Shown here: positions 11,603-21,947 of the stretch, piece by piece | How the letters are laid out: the number at the start of each line of letters is the position of its first letter | Numbering within the stretch: position 1 is the first letter of the stretch | Assembly (NCBI GenBank): GCA_018881555.1 | Contig: JACAXG010000131.1 | Span: forward strand, 1,915,207 to 1,979,206 | Direction of reading: 5' to 3' | DNA from: Amblyornis subalaris | Lineage: Eukaryota > Chordata > Aves > Passeriformes > Ptilonorhynchidae | Length of the DNA: 64,000 nucleotides | Made by a program: the position numbers and the translations under genes | Notes under the pieces: generated by a model | Database searches by the model: none | What the model was told of the DNA's origin: nothing | Seen by the model: only the letters and a program-made list of their open reading frames with translations

Positions 11603-13250
11603 CTCACTGTGGAGAGGAAAGGGTTCTCGCAAAGAAATGGGGGGAAAAAGAAAAAACGTGGGGCCTTTTTGGTTGTCGCTTTTAATGAAAATAATAAATA
11701 TTCCAGAGTCATCCCTACACTCCAGGCCCTCCTGCATCACCTATCTCAGCAGAGTTGCTGGTCTCTCATGCCTAAATGACTGTGGATGACTCATGTGCTC
11801 TTGCTGTGAGTGGCCTGGAAACAGCCCTTCCTCCATCCCATCCCTGAGCGATTTGTCTCAGATGTCTATTCAAACGCAGAAAAATCAGCTCCTCCCACCT
11901 AAGCTGACGCCTCCAACTGTCTAGGAATTGGTGTCTCTTGCTCTGTCTCATACCAGTGTTGTTTTCCTTTTCAGTTGTTAGATATATGTNGTTTTTTTTA
12001 AAGCATCCCGTGTTCTTTTTTAGGACGCTGTTCCAACACTGGCAGTTTTCCTGGCAGCCCCCAAGCCCTGTGCCTTCCTTCCCTGACCCATTTGGCCCCG
12101 CTGGCCTTCGGTGCAGCNGTGTCAACTGGTGTGTGGACGTGGAGGGAGGCAGGTGGTGCCAGTGCTGACCCAGGGGAGCACCTTCCTGCAGGGCTCCTGC
12201 TGCTCCGCTTAAAAACCCGGCACCGCCTGAAACCCACCCCCTCCAGCGAGGGGCTGATTCCACTTGTGAGCAGGAACCGTGCCATTCTAACAGATGGGCT
12301 CCGGTGCAAACAGCCAAGAAAACATGTATATTCATTTAAAAAAAAAAAAAAAAAAAATTAAAAAAAAAAATGGCTACTGAGGGCATGAATACCAGCCAAA
12401 AACATCAACATCTCTCTGTGTCTTCTCTTAAGCGTACAAATCCATGGTTAAGGGGGTGTGTGGGCGCTGAGCTGAATTCATTAAAAAAAATTAAAACAAA
12501 ATGCCTGGCCACGTAGAGAGAGATTTCAGAGCATTAGGAAATGGGCAAGGTGCCCTGAGAGAGAGGAAAAGGGAAAGAGAAAAGTAATATTCGGGAATAA
12601 GCTGAGCCAGAAAAGCTCATGGGGTCTGTCTGGTAACTCCCAGAGCCCGTGACTTGTCTGGGTGCTCAGCTCATGAGTTTGGTTTGGGGGCTGGGAGGAG
12701 GGGGAGGTAAAGCCCTGTCTCTTGNGCTTTATTTTTTTCCCCATTCAAGCTATTTCTCCTTTTGTAGGCCAGAATTAAAACAAAACACTCTAACCCAAGA
12801 ATTTTAGGCTGATCTTATATTTGGGACTCACACAGTTGTGTCTTTCAGGTCCTGGTGGATTTTGGGCAGAGAATTGTGAGGTCACAAGTGAGAGGATCAA
12901 GGAGAACAAATGGGATGGAACTGAGAACATTCGAAAAAGAATGGTGAACACAGGTGAGGAACCCACCTCACATGGAAGATCTGCTGGGAAACTCTTCCTA
13001 GCACCAAATAGCCACAGCAGGACAGCCAAAGCCAGGTCTAGGAATGAGAAAACCAGGAAGGTGCTGAGCCTGCTGGCATGGAAAATACTTTTCTTAAGGT
13101 ACACACCTTGAAAACCAGGTTGATTGAGGTTACTGAGATGGAGGGAGGGTCTGCTTGGGTGGAAACTCATGAATTTCTCTTGCNCATCCCATCCTTGCTG
13201 GCAGCAGAAACAGCAAACAAACCTATTTCTCTCCTTTCCCTACCAGCAAC
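11603..13250. other. Mixed-composition unique DNA with GC-rich patch and A-rich run
   Basis: The 12020-12330 part is GC-rich and open in several frames on both strands. An A-rich run follows at 12338-12371. No AATAAA lies immediately before the run and no protein family is recognisable, so a retrocopy is only a weak possibility. A minus-strand open frame covers 11772-12335 but contains ambiguous codons and has no recognisable domain. Confidence 0.5.
12338..12371. repeat. Poly-A tract
   Basis: About 20 A residues, TTA, then about 10 A residues. It is a simple A-rich run that could be a retroposon tail or a homopolymer expansion. Confidence 0.85.
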
Positions 13251-13298
13251 ACAGAATCATAAAATCTCAAAGGTTGGAAAAGACCTCTAGATCACAAA
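13251..13298 (-). mobile_element. CR1 LINE 3' terminal scrap
   Basis: Only the terminal ~48 bp remains: 'CAGAATCATAAAATCTCAAA' then 'GGTTGGAAAAGACCTCTAGA', which matches the minus-strand CR1 3' terminus. Confidence 0.85.
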
Positions 13299-13945
13299 GA
13301 GGAGACTTTAAACTCAGTTTTTCTCAGCCTTTTATCCCCACAAAGAGGTAAAACCACTCAGAGGGGTGGTACATCCTTCATAACCAGCAGAGAGAGGTTT
13401 CATCTCTGTTTTGGAGCTTGGAACTGCACCCAGATTTTCTACTTCCTTGAAGATTTTGCTGTTCCTGAAACAATAGGATGATNTGGGATAGGCTTGTGCT
13501 TTTGAAGCTGTTCCAGCTCATACAAAACAGTTAAAGAAAGGCCTGCGAGCCAGCTCTCTCGCGGGACTGTGCTAATTTAAGAGCTATGGCTTTATATTCC
13601 TTAAGTTAATTCATATTTCATTGCCTTATGAAAAGCTAAATAATTCAGCTTTACCCTGAAACATGAGGGAAGTCTTCATTACAAGGCACCATGGGCCAAT
13701 TCAGAAAGTAGTAGGATCTAAACCTTTCCCTACATCACCATGCAGTTTTCAAAGGAAACAAGGAGTCAACAAGAAATTTAGAGGAACATGAGGTAGTGTT
13801 CTGATCTCAGGAGAGTACTAAAGACAGAAATATTTGCTAAGATTTCAAGTTCCTATGAGCAGAAATCAAACAGTATTGGAACCAATGCTGTCTTGAAAAC
13901 GCTACTAAGGCACAACACACCCCAAGATCTCTAAAAATCTCAATC
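13299..13945. other. Unique DNA, no gene
   Basis: No gene, RNA or repeat is recognisable. Confidence 0.6.
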
Positions 13946-14021
13946 TGAGCAACTCCAGGATGTTGGAATGAGATGATCNTTTAGATCCCTACAACCCAAA
14001 CTATTCTCTGATTCTGTGATG
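13946..14021 (+). mobile_element. CR1 LINE 3' terminal fragment
   Basis: Diverged 'GAGCAACTCCAGGATGTTGG' followed by 'AATGAGATGATC', 'ACAACCCAAACTATTCTCTG' and 'ATTCTGTGATG' corresponds to the CR1 3' terminus on the plus strand. Confidence 0.85.
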
Positions 14022-14237
14022 TTCTGCTAAATCAACCCAGCAATGCTGGCACAAGCCCTGCTTTCAGGTAAATCACACCTCCAANCCCTGGTGTCAGAGG
14101 GTAAGAACCTGTCCACCCACAGCTGATCAGCCAGGAGAGGCTTTGATGCAGGGAACAGTAACAGATGGGGCAGATGGTGGGAAAATGGTGGNAAAGGCAC
14201 TAGAAAATGTAGGGAAAAAAGGTGGAAAAGTGAGAAG
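14022..14237. other. Short unique spacer
   Basis: About 215 bp, G-rich toward its right end (14150-14235), with no gene. It separates two same-strand CR1 pieces. Confidence 0.55.
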
Positions 14238-14588
14238 CGAAGGCTTCAGGGAGACCTTACAGGAACCATCTGGTACCTAAAGGAGGCTTAGGAAAGAGTT
14301 GGAGAGGGAGTTTCCACAAGGCCATGGAGTGACAGGANAAGGGCCTTAAACTGAAGGAAGATCTGTTTATATCAGATATTGGGAAGAAAGTCTTCCCTGT
14401 AAGGGTGGTGAAGCCCTGGCTTTCCCAGAGAAGNTGTGGCTGCCCCATCCTTGGAAGTGTCCAAGGCCAGGCTGGATGGGGCTTGGAGCAACCTGAGATA
14501 GTGGAAGGTGTCCCNGCCCATGACAGGGGATGGAACANGATGAGATTTAATGTCCCTTCCGACCCAAACCATTCCATGATTCCATGAC
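14238..14588 (+). mobile_element. CR1 LINE 3' fragment, the longest 3' piece in the window
   Basis: The order follows CR1: 'GGCTTCAGGGAGACCTTA', 'GAGTTGGAGAGGGA', 'GAGTGACAGGA', 'CTTAAACTGAAGG', 'GGGTGGTGAAGCCCTGG', 'GTGGCTGCCCCATCC', 'CAAGGCCAGGCTGGATGGGG' and 'CCTTCCGACCCAAACCATTC', with a 'CATGATTCCATGA' tail. It begins in the end of ORF2 and reaches the 3' terminus. A 150-codon reading frame on the opposite strand is an antisense artefact of this element. Confidence 0.95.
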
Positions 14589-14804
14589 TATTGGTATTGG
14601 GATCTTCTCCATGCTCTGTGTAGGTTCTGAGCTGCCAAAGCTCCTCTGTGTTCAGCAAAAAATCTGTTGACTTCTCCAAGTCTTTGGTCTTTAACCAGTG
14701 TGCAGCCACATCAGTGCAAATCTTTGTTCTTTTCTTTCAATGAGCTCAAAATCCACTATTGTTCGTGGTGCCACAAGTTAATGCTCCCTCCCTGCAGTGC
14801 AGCA

Positions 14805-14838
14805 GTTATTATTATTATTATTATTATTATCATTATTC
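14805..14838. repeat. (ATT)n microsatellite
   Basis: About nine ATT units are followed by one interrupted CATTATT copy. A complementary AAT-rich run lies about 25 bp downstream. Confidence 0.9.
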
Positions 14839-14861
14839 CCGCTCTTACCTCGCTTCTCCTA

Positions 14862-14910
14862 ACAAATAACAATAATAACAAAAATAATGATAATAACAAA
14901 AAAAAAACCA
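14862..14910. repeat. AAT/AAC-rich imperfect repeat with A run
   Basis: Imperfect AATAAC/AATAAT/AATGAT units end in a run of about 10 A. The sequence is partly complementary to the upstream (ATT)n and so could pair with it. Confidence 0.7.
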
Positions 14911-14984
14911 AAATTCGGATTCTGCCCTTTCTAATTACAAATCACCACCTGTGGTAAAATTATTGAAAAACAGATGAGCATTTC

Positions 14985-15310
14985 ATTCCGGCAATAGCCT
15001 TAAAACAAGCAGCAGTTCCAACTGCCAGTGTGATGTATAGACACGGNGCAGGGCAGATGAGGGATTAATTAGGTCTGTCCCTGCACATTGCCAGGGGAGC
15101 ACTTCTGTAGAGGTGATTGAAAACTAGAAAGAGTGGCATTAGTCTTCATTGTTGGTTAAAGGCAACAAAAATAAAGATGCAATTGAGTTGACAAAGCTCC
15201 CAGGTATGTGGCTGAGTCATTTGGAGGTGTCAAAATGATCAAACCATAATTAATTAGCTAAAGCGCTATATTTAATTCCTCAACTTTAATGAAGATTTCT
15301 GCAGCCGAAA
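14985..15310. promoter_or_regulatory. Candidate conserved non-coding element (homeodomain-motif rich)
   Basis: This stretch is unlike simple repeats and has balanced complexity. It holds several TAAT/ATTA cores, including 'GATTAATTAGG' near 15062 and 'ATAATTAATTAGC' near 15246, as well as 'GGCTGAGTCA' (AP-1/MAF-like) near 15210. There is no CR1 and no open frame of note. The enhancer reading is inference from motif density. Conservation cannot be seen from one genome. Confidence 0.3.
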
Positions 15311-16139
15311 ACGAACGGCGGCANCGTTTGTTTGTGAGGGGAAGGAGTGCAGTGCACGGAGGGGATGACGCCAAAATTTAATGNTGCCTTTATAATCAAA
15401 CCCATATTCTTAATCCTATTGTCATTTTCTGTACAGGCATAGAAACCCAGTGCTGTTGTATGCATCGTATTAGGACGGCAATTANGAGACCAGAAGTGAC
15501 TGGCAAACCAAATGTTTATTATTTCCAAGCTATAATACAGAATACAGCTGAAAAAAATTAGGTTTTTTTCAATATTGGTCTCCAGGGTTGACACTGCAAT
15601 GACACACAAGACCTCAGTGGCAGGTAGTCTAAGTCTGTATCTCAGGAATTGAATTTATCTTGTTCCAAAGGAAAGAAATTTGAGATTTATGAGTTAAGAA
15701 CGGCAAGAATAAAATGCGAGTTTTGCTCCCAGTTCTGCCACAACTGTGGACAGCCACAACCCCAGATTTAGGCTGAAGGAAGGTCTTCCTGAAACACCCA
15801 GGCGGCTCTTCCTGAAGGCACACCTGTTCTGGACTGGGGAAGATTTCCTTCTCTTTAGCTTTTCACCTTCCCCCACAACCTATAATGCACCCTGCTCCCA
15901 TCAGGTACTTAGAACTGCAGAGACTCAATCCAAAATGTTCTATGACACATTTCCCATGCCACCACATGAAAGTGGACACCAAGAGCTCTGGAACAGACAT
16001 TCTCCNATCCCATGCACATTCAAACTCACACACACCCAGGCTGATGCATCTATGTGCTGCTCAAACTGAACGTTGCTTTTTCCAGGATATTTATTGTTCA
16101 CATGCAGGATTTATGCAGGAATGGCTGCTCTCAGNTGAT

Positions 16140-16308
16140 AAGAGGGCTGGAACATCTGTTCTATTGAGACAGGATGAGAAGGTTGGCGCTGTTCAGTCTG
16201 GAGTAGAGAAGCTCCAGGGAGACNTTAGAGCCCCTTCCAGCACCTAAAGGGGCTCCAAGAGAGCTGGAGAGGGACTTTGGACAAGGGCCTGGAGTGACAG
16301 GACAAAGG
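16140..16308 (+). mobile_element. CR1 LINE internal fragment, 3' part missing
   Basis: It contains 'GAGGGCTGGAACATCTGTTC', 'GTTCAGTCTGGAGTAGAGAA', 'GCTCCAGGGAGAC', 'GAGCTGGAGAGGGACTTTGG' and 'CTGGAGTGACAGGACAAAGG', in the order of the end of CR1 ORF2. It then ends abruptly. The expected downstream 3' UTR and octamer tail are absent within the next 1 kb, as in the fragment at 2298-2615. Confidence 0.92.
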
Positions 16309-18231
16309 TCTCCTCTCCAACCATCTGTGGCTGGGATAAACTGTATGGCACAATCTGCACAATGCTGTGACGAGTTCAATGACCCATTCCTGCTGCTGGC
16401 ATCCCCAACCTTGAAGAAACCAGAAGGGTGGGAAGATGCTTCCTCCCANGAAGGAATTCCAGGATTAGCTGACAGTCAAGGTCTTAGCAGGAAGGCCNGT
16501 TAATGTATTGTTTCATCTATGGCATAAAATGTAAGCAACGTTTCCCTCTTACCCAGCAGCTGTTACCTCTGCCATAAGCTGTTAAAACTCCCTCGTTATT
16601 CCATGCAGNCAGGCCAGGCCCATTTCCTGTGCAGTTGTCATCTCCTTAATATATTCTGACATTACAAACTTTATTAGTATATTTGCAGAGCCTTTTTATT
16701 TTTTATTAGCTAATGGGCTGTTTGCTTACACCATATTTGCTTAGTCTTTCAGAGCCCAGCCTATAAAATGGCCAAACGTGATCCCATCTGGAAGCCATTA
16801 AAGATCAATAGAGATGGAATATGAAGAAGAAAGAATGGGGGAAAAAAAAAAAAAGGAAAAATCTACTATCNAAACAATTGTGAGCAAAAACCTGTCAGCT
16901 TATGGTGTCAAATCCGGATGTGCTAAAGCTNATCACAATTCCAACGTGACAAAAAGCACCATAGCCTTGTTAATATCAGGAACAACTAATCTAGTATAAA
17001 GGAATCATAAATCTGATCAAAGTCCATGGTTTCCTNGATTCTTTGGGAAAATGGAAACCTTTCTAGCACACGTTGCATTCTTCTGAAGTGCTGGGCTCTT
17101 TGTGGGGAAGCAGCTCAGAGGAGAAAACTGTTCCCGTGACAGAAATATGAGTTATGGTGAGGTGTCCCTCTGCCACTTTCATGGCTATGTCAAAACACCT
17201 GCAGATATTAATTAGCATGGCAAGATTGTGCCCACAATGAGCACATTTCATTGTGAAATGCACGTTATGGCAGTCAGACATGTAAAGGCGTATATGGATA
17301 CAAAGACTATTAACTCTGTATGTTCAGTACTTGAATATTTTGGTAAATACGCAGGTCTAGGAAGGCTTTGAAGAGCTCTTGCAGTAGATGAGGTGCTTGG
17401 CTCCACTGTGGCAGTTGCCATATAGAAAGGGAGAGAGGATTTGAGGTTTTGCAGGAGCAAAGCGGGTTGTGAGCACGATTCTTCCACGGGCTTATCACTG
17501 ACCAAGAGCAAAAATCAGCTCTGAGCAGGTCACCCGGTCAGGGAGATGTGCTCAAGGCTGGCAATTGCCTGTGGCTTGGGCACCGAGTGTTTCACCCACT
17601 GTGACCAGGGCTGTGTCTGCTCTGGCCGTGTCTCAGTGGCTGCTGCCNGGGGGCTTGGAACAGCGAAAGCAGAGGCACCCACACTCACCTGGGCTGTGCT
17701 CGTTCCCCTCTGCCTCCAGACGCCTCCAGCAGATCTGTGTCTGCTTTAATCACTTTGCAGTCGCAGAGAGGAGCAGACGTTTCCAGGGCTTGACCCATCT
17801 GACCTGCTTTAGAGACGTGCCTGGGGATGAGACAAACTGCATCCCAGAAGGACCTTTTCACCTCCTGCGTCTCTGAAGGCGACTCAGAGGATCAGGTCAG
17901 NTGCAAACCCCTGCTCTGATGATAGGTGACACCCACCCAGGACCCATGTGGTCAATGCCTGTGCTAGAAAAAAAAACCTGCTGTAGATCTTGACCTAATG
18001 GTCACCACCTACCCCGATCACACAATTAAGTTCTCTTAACCTCTAAATAAGTGTGGCTACTTCCCAAATATCTGCTAAGGTGGTCTTCAGCCAGAGAGCA
18101 GATGCCTGAACCTGTCCCTTGCTGGGAGATCTGTGGGGCTGTGTGGGAGCGAAAAAATTTACCCAGAGTTTAGGACTCGCCTCCTTGAAGAAATGTTTGT
18201 TCCAGGGAGTCTTCTCTCAGTGGGACTGCAG
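16309..18231. other. Unique DNA, no gene
   Basis: No gene is recognised. The 16500-16800 part is AT-rich but of high complexity, with 'TTATTAGCTAATGGGC'-like homeodomain words, and could be conserved non-coding sequence. A run of A residues lies near 16841-16853. The GC-richer part at 17540-17900 has open frames but no recognisable protein. Confidence 0.5.
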
Positions 18232-18306
18232 AGAGGCTTGGAGTGATTCATTTCAGCCTNGAGAAGAGAANNCTCTGGGGGAATCTTGTCTNTGTGTACA
18301 GCTACA
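18232..18306 (+). mobile_element. CR1 LINE ORF2 scrap
   Basis: A short plus-strand match: 'TTTCAGCCT.GAGAAGAGAA' and 'CTCTGGGGGAATCTTGTC', equivalent to the codons FSLEKRRLWGDL in CR1 ORF2. It contains three ambiguous bases. It is directly followed by an oppositely oriented CR1 end. Confidence 0.7.
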
Positions 18307-18325
18307 CAATATGGGGGAATAAATT

Positions 18326-18391
18326 ACAGAATCATGGAATTGCAGAANGGTTTGGGTTGGAAGGGATCTTAGAGGCCATATAGCTCCAAAT
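18326..18391 (-). mobile_element. CR1 LINE 3' terminal fragment
   Basis: 'ACAGAATCATGGAATTGCAG' is followed by 'GGTTTGGGTTGGAAGGGATC' and 'TTAGAGGCCATATAGCTCC', the minus-strand CR1 3' terminus. Confidence 0.92.
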
Positions 18392-18940
18392 CAGACAGAG
18401 NTGGAGAGAAGAGAGAGATCTGGGCCTAGGAACACAACATCCTAAATGTATGCTGGAGAAAACAGAACATCCGTTGTCTCTAATTTTTTAATAAAAGCTC
18501 TGAAGNTTCCTTGAAAAATATTTAAAAAGAAATGAAAACTCTTTTAAGATTNGATATTTGGAGGAAAAAAAAGTAGCTTTAAATTGACTTGATAAAAGTG
18601 TTTAGTTCTGGTTTTTTACCCTCTGGNTTAGATGGCAAGGCTGAAAAATCAGATTTAAAAGAGCCCTAATCCTGAGTTCTAACCTTGTGCCTTGTCTATT
18701 TTGATATAGTATGGAAAAATTTGGTGCTACTGCTGATGTGATTCCTATTGTTCCTCTTTGGATTGAAGCTCTCAATGGACAGCTTTCAGTGGTCTTAGAT
18801 CTACTTTGGGGGAAAAAACCAAACAACAAAACACAAACTAATAAAATGCAGCTCATCTTTTCCTCAGGCTTCTGAAGCACCNACAAGTTTTAAAGAAAAT
18901 TTCACTCTCAATAACTGATTATCTCCCCTTTAAACGTTAT

Positions 18941-19005
18941 GCAAAATAATAATAAGGATAATACAACTTTGAAAATAATAATTATAATAATAATAATAAT
19001 AATAA
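18941..19005. repeat. (AAT)n imperfect microsatellite
   Basis: Interrupted AAT units occur at 18944-18955, with a longer run at 18973-19005. It is contiguous with a downstream GAA tract. Confidence 0.9.
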
Positions 19006-19043
19006 GAGAAGAAGAATGTAATACATGATAAAGAGAATAAATT

Positions 19044-19120
19044 AAGAAGAAGAAGAAGAAAAGAAGAAGAAGAAGAAGAAGAAGAAGAAGAAGAAGAAGA
19101 AGAAGAAGAAGAAGAAGAAA
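19044..19120. repeat. (GAA)n microsatellite, purine-only strand
   Basis: About 25 GAA/AAG units span about 77 bp with one phase slip at 19060/19061. The plus strand is pure purine here, a composition known to favour intramolecular triplex in long GAA runs. Confidence 0.95.
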
Positions 19121-19363
19121 GCTAGAATTTAATAAAATTTGGTATTTAGAGGATCTTCTTCTGCTGGCTATTGCTTGTAAAAATGAAAGGAAAGAGAGGT
19201 CTAAATAACCACCCTGAACAACTCTTCAAGTTTTTAGCTAGAGCTAAAGAAAACCCTCCTCTGCACTGGACACAGGAACTGTGTTAGAGTTAANACATTT
19301 CCGAGTGAATTGGAGACACAGAGTGCAGCATGCTTTTAAAATCATTATATTCATTAAATTAAA

Positions 19364-19429
19364 AGGTTGGACTTGATGATCTTGGAGGCCTNCTCCAATC
19401 TTAATATTTCTGTGATTCTATTCTATGAT
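19364..19429 (+). mobile_element. CR1 LINE 3' terminal fragment
   Basis: 'GGTTGGACTTGATGATCTTG' and 'GAGGCCT' are followed by 'CTCCAATCTTAATATTTC' and a 'TGTGATTCTATTCTATGA' tail: the last ~65 bp of a CR1. Confidence 0.92.
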
Positions 19430-19894
19430 CTGCCCAGGAAGACTCGGGATTCAAAGAATCCTGATAAGCAGAATTACATTTATCAACGGGGAAAAAAAAA
19501 GCAGGAGATTCATGTGACAGCACTTTGGTACCAAGGCAACGGCCACTTTAGGCAGGAAACGCAGATAACCATTAAATCTCACAGGAGGTTCCTTGGTAGC
19601 TGAGGCCACCAAAGTGTCCAGGTAAAAGGAAGTATCCGGGAGCATTTGGGATTTGCCAGCACCAGGANAAGCACAGCGCAGTTTAAAAATACTGCCCCTC
19701 GATGGGAGAAAATGTATTTCTATTAAGGGANCAGAATTGCTCCACGCCTGTTGGAATTTTTGCTTGTGCACAGGAATTTAGCTCCAGGTTCATGTCTGTC
19801 ACTAAAATTGACAACTGCCTATGGCTCTCTACAATTGAAACGTAGATCTTAAATTTCACATCATTATCCAAATAAAATATATCTGCCAAGGGGG

Positions 19895-19930
19895 ACTGGT
19901 ATTACACAGTTAGAGAACTGTGATACCAGT
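19895..19930. repeat. 15-bp inverted repeat with 2-nt bulge
   Basis: ACTGGTAT-TA-CACAGTT pairs with AACTGTGATACCAGT around a 4-base loop (AGAG). The only imperfection is the 2-nt TA bulge. At 36 nt it is shorter than typical microRNA precursors. Confidence 0.85.
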
Positions 19931-20142
19931 TGTCTGATTAACATATTGAGAGGAATATAAGAATTTCTCACCTATTTTCCAGAGGGAGACTAACTGGGGA
20001 GCTTGTGGTAAAGAGACTAATTGAACATCCTCCTTCTGCTCACTACAGAGGTGCCCAGAAATATGTCTGCTCTATGCAAGCAGGTTTTCCCTCTGCACAC
20101 TACATTTGCTTTTTAGGACAGTAAGGAACAAAATCATTAAAC

Positions 20143-20161
20143 CTTTTTTTTTTTTTTTTTT
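20143..20161. repeat. Poly-T tract
   Basis: About 19 consecutive T residues with no recognisable retroposon body on either side. Confidence 0.85.
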
Positions 20162-21299
20162 CACCTCTTTTACTAAAAAAAGAGTTAGCCAAATTTTCTT
20201 GTTGAAAAGTGTACGAGTTTCCAGAGAAAGGTTTCTCATGGCTGCATAAAAGAGCAAAGAGATTAAACAGAGAAGTTGCTTTTGGAATGAAGAAGTTCTT
20301 TTTCAGGAGATATCAACGAAGCAGAGATCAGAGAAAACCTGTCCTAGCTTCGTTCGGACAATGATTTATTAAGAACTGAGACAGATGTGAATTTACACNT
20401 GACAGGCAGAGTCCAGTTCAGAACTGGATCCACATTTCATGTGTGACTGAGCTCAGGATTTTGGATCAGTTCNTCAAAGCAGCTGACCAGGGAGGGTGCT
20501 CAGAACCAAACCTGCCTCTGAAGCTCTTTCAGGGTTTGTGTCTGAAGTGTCCGTGACATATCGGAGAGAGACGCTTTCATCTCTTTTGTTTTGCCAGGAC
20601 TTAAGAAATGGAAAACTGGGACTGAGGACTCAGACACAGAGCAGAGTGCTGCTGGAAGTCAGCTGAGCCACAGTAGGAGTTTCTGTGCACATTCTTAGCC
20701 CGTGACATATGTGAACTAATGAGAATCATGTTACCTTCTAGAGAAATCAGCTAAAGCTGGCACAAATTACCTGCAGAATTGACNCAGATGCAAAATATGC
20801 CCACAGACCTTTGACACCAATAAGCTGATATGTCATCCCCTGTATCTCACCCTACAGCCAAGTGGACCCATTCCAGGTTTATTCCACCTTGGACAGGAAA
20901 TAGAATTTGACCAATACCCAGGCCTGTGCAGGTATAGCTCTTCTACTCNCAGCCTTCTAAAAGGTAGAGGCTGCCACAAAAAGACTGCAGCCAGTAGTTC
21001 AAAAGAAGGGATTATTTCCCACTCTTTGGCTCTCATGAATAGTCTGNAAATTCTGCTTTCAGCCATCTGAATAGTCTGCCCAATTCTGTGCTTCTTTGTA
21101 GAAGAGAGCGATTGAAAACTGGAGAAAGTCCAAGAACCACTGCTAACACTGTTACAGAGCTGGAACACGCAGAGATGTAGGAAAAGATGTGGAGGGAACT
21201 GTGTTTATCCTGAGAACAAAAAGCTAAATGGGATTCTGATTGTTGCTTTCAACTCTCCAAGGTGGAGAGTTCTTTGAGAAATCAAGTCCTTTTTTTTTT

Positions 21300-21935
21300 T
21301 CCTTGGAAGTGTTATGTTCCTCCTTCTTGCCATTTTTGAAGATAGGAGTGACATTTGCTTTCTAACAGTCCTCAGGAACCTTCCAGAACTGTTGTCACCT
21401 TTCAAAGATAAATCAAAGTGTCCTTGAAATGACCTTGTCCAGACACTTCAGCACTCATGGTGCATCCCATCAGGTCCTCTGGACTTGTGNATGTTCAGTT
21501 TGTTTAAATGTTCCCAAACTTTATCCTTCTCCACCAAAGGTGAGTCTACCTTGCTTTGGAATTTCCCTCTGTCCTTGGGATGCATGAAGAGCAGTTTCAC
21601 TGGTAAATGCAGATGGAAAAGGCACTGAGTACTTCATCTTTTTCAGTGTTTTTATCACCAGGCCCCCAACCCCATTCAGCAGCAAACCAACATTCCCTCA
21701 GTCTTCCTCTTGCTTCAGAGGTGCTTGTAGAAGTTTTTCTTGTTGCNCTTCACATCACCTGTGAAATTCATCTCCAGGTGAGATTTTGCTTTACTACCCC
21801 TGTCCCTGCACTTGGACAGTGTCACTTGCCCTAGGTCACCTTGCTGCCATCTCTTGCATGATTCCTTTTTGAGGCTTTTTGAGCCTTCTTTTTGAGTTTT
21901 GTTGGGAGGTCTTTGGTCTTCCATGCAGGCCTTCT
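21300..21935 (-). mobile_element. CR1 LINE ORF2 internal fragment (reverse-transcriptase region)
   Basis: On the minus strand this matches the start of the CR1 reverse-transcriptase region. The codons 'NKKNFYK' lie near 21730-21750, upstream of the block whose plus-strand text is 'TCTTTTTCAGTGTTTTTATC' then 'ACCAGGCCCCCAACCCCATT'. Further on come plus-strand 'CCATCAGGTCCTCTGGACTT' and 'AGGAGTGACATTTGCTTTCT', which match conserved stretches of CR1 ORF2. It is diverged, with frameshifts and stops, and has no 3' end of its own. It abuts another CR1 at its 5' side. Confidence 0.85.
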
Positions 21936-21947
21936 GCCACCTTTAGA

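Larger units (their letters stand above)
14589..16139. other. Unique DNA with ATT/AAT repeats and an ATTA-rich block
   Basis: No gene is visible. It holds paired trinucleotide repeats at 14805-14910 and a homeodomain-motif-rich block at 14985-15310 that looks like a conserved non-coding element by composition. Confidence 0.55.
18392..19363. other. AT-rich DNA with trinucleotide repeats
   Basis: No gene is visible. AAT and GAA repeats dominate 18941-19120. Confidence 0.65.
19430..21299. other. Unique DNA, no gene
   Basis: No gene is visible. A bulged inverted repeat lies at 19895-19930 and a T run at 20143-20161. A minus-strand open frame near 20833-21168 has ambiguous codons and no recognisable domain. 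Confidence 0.55.

Noticed and set aside
14257..14709. 150-codon minus-strand frame
   Set aside because: It is antisense to a plus-strand CR1 3' fragment and contains several ambiguous codons.
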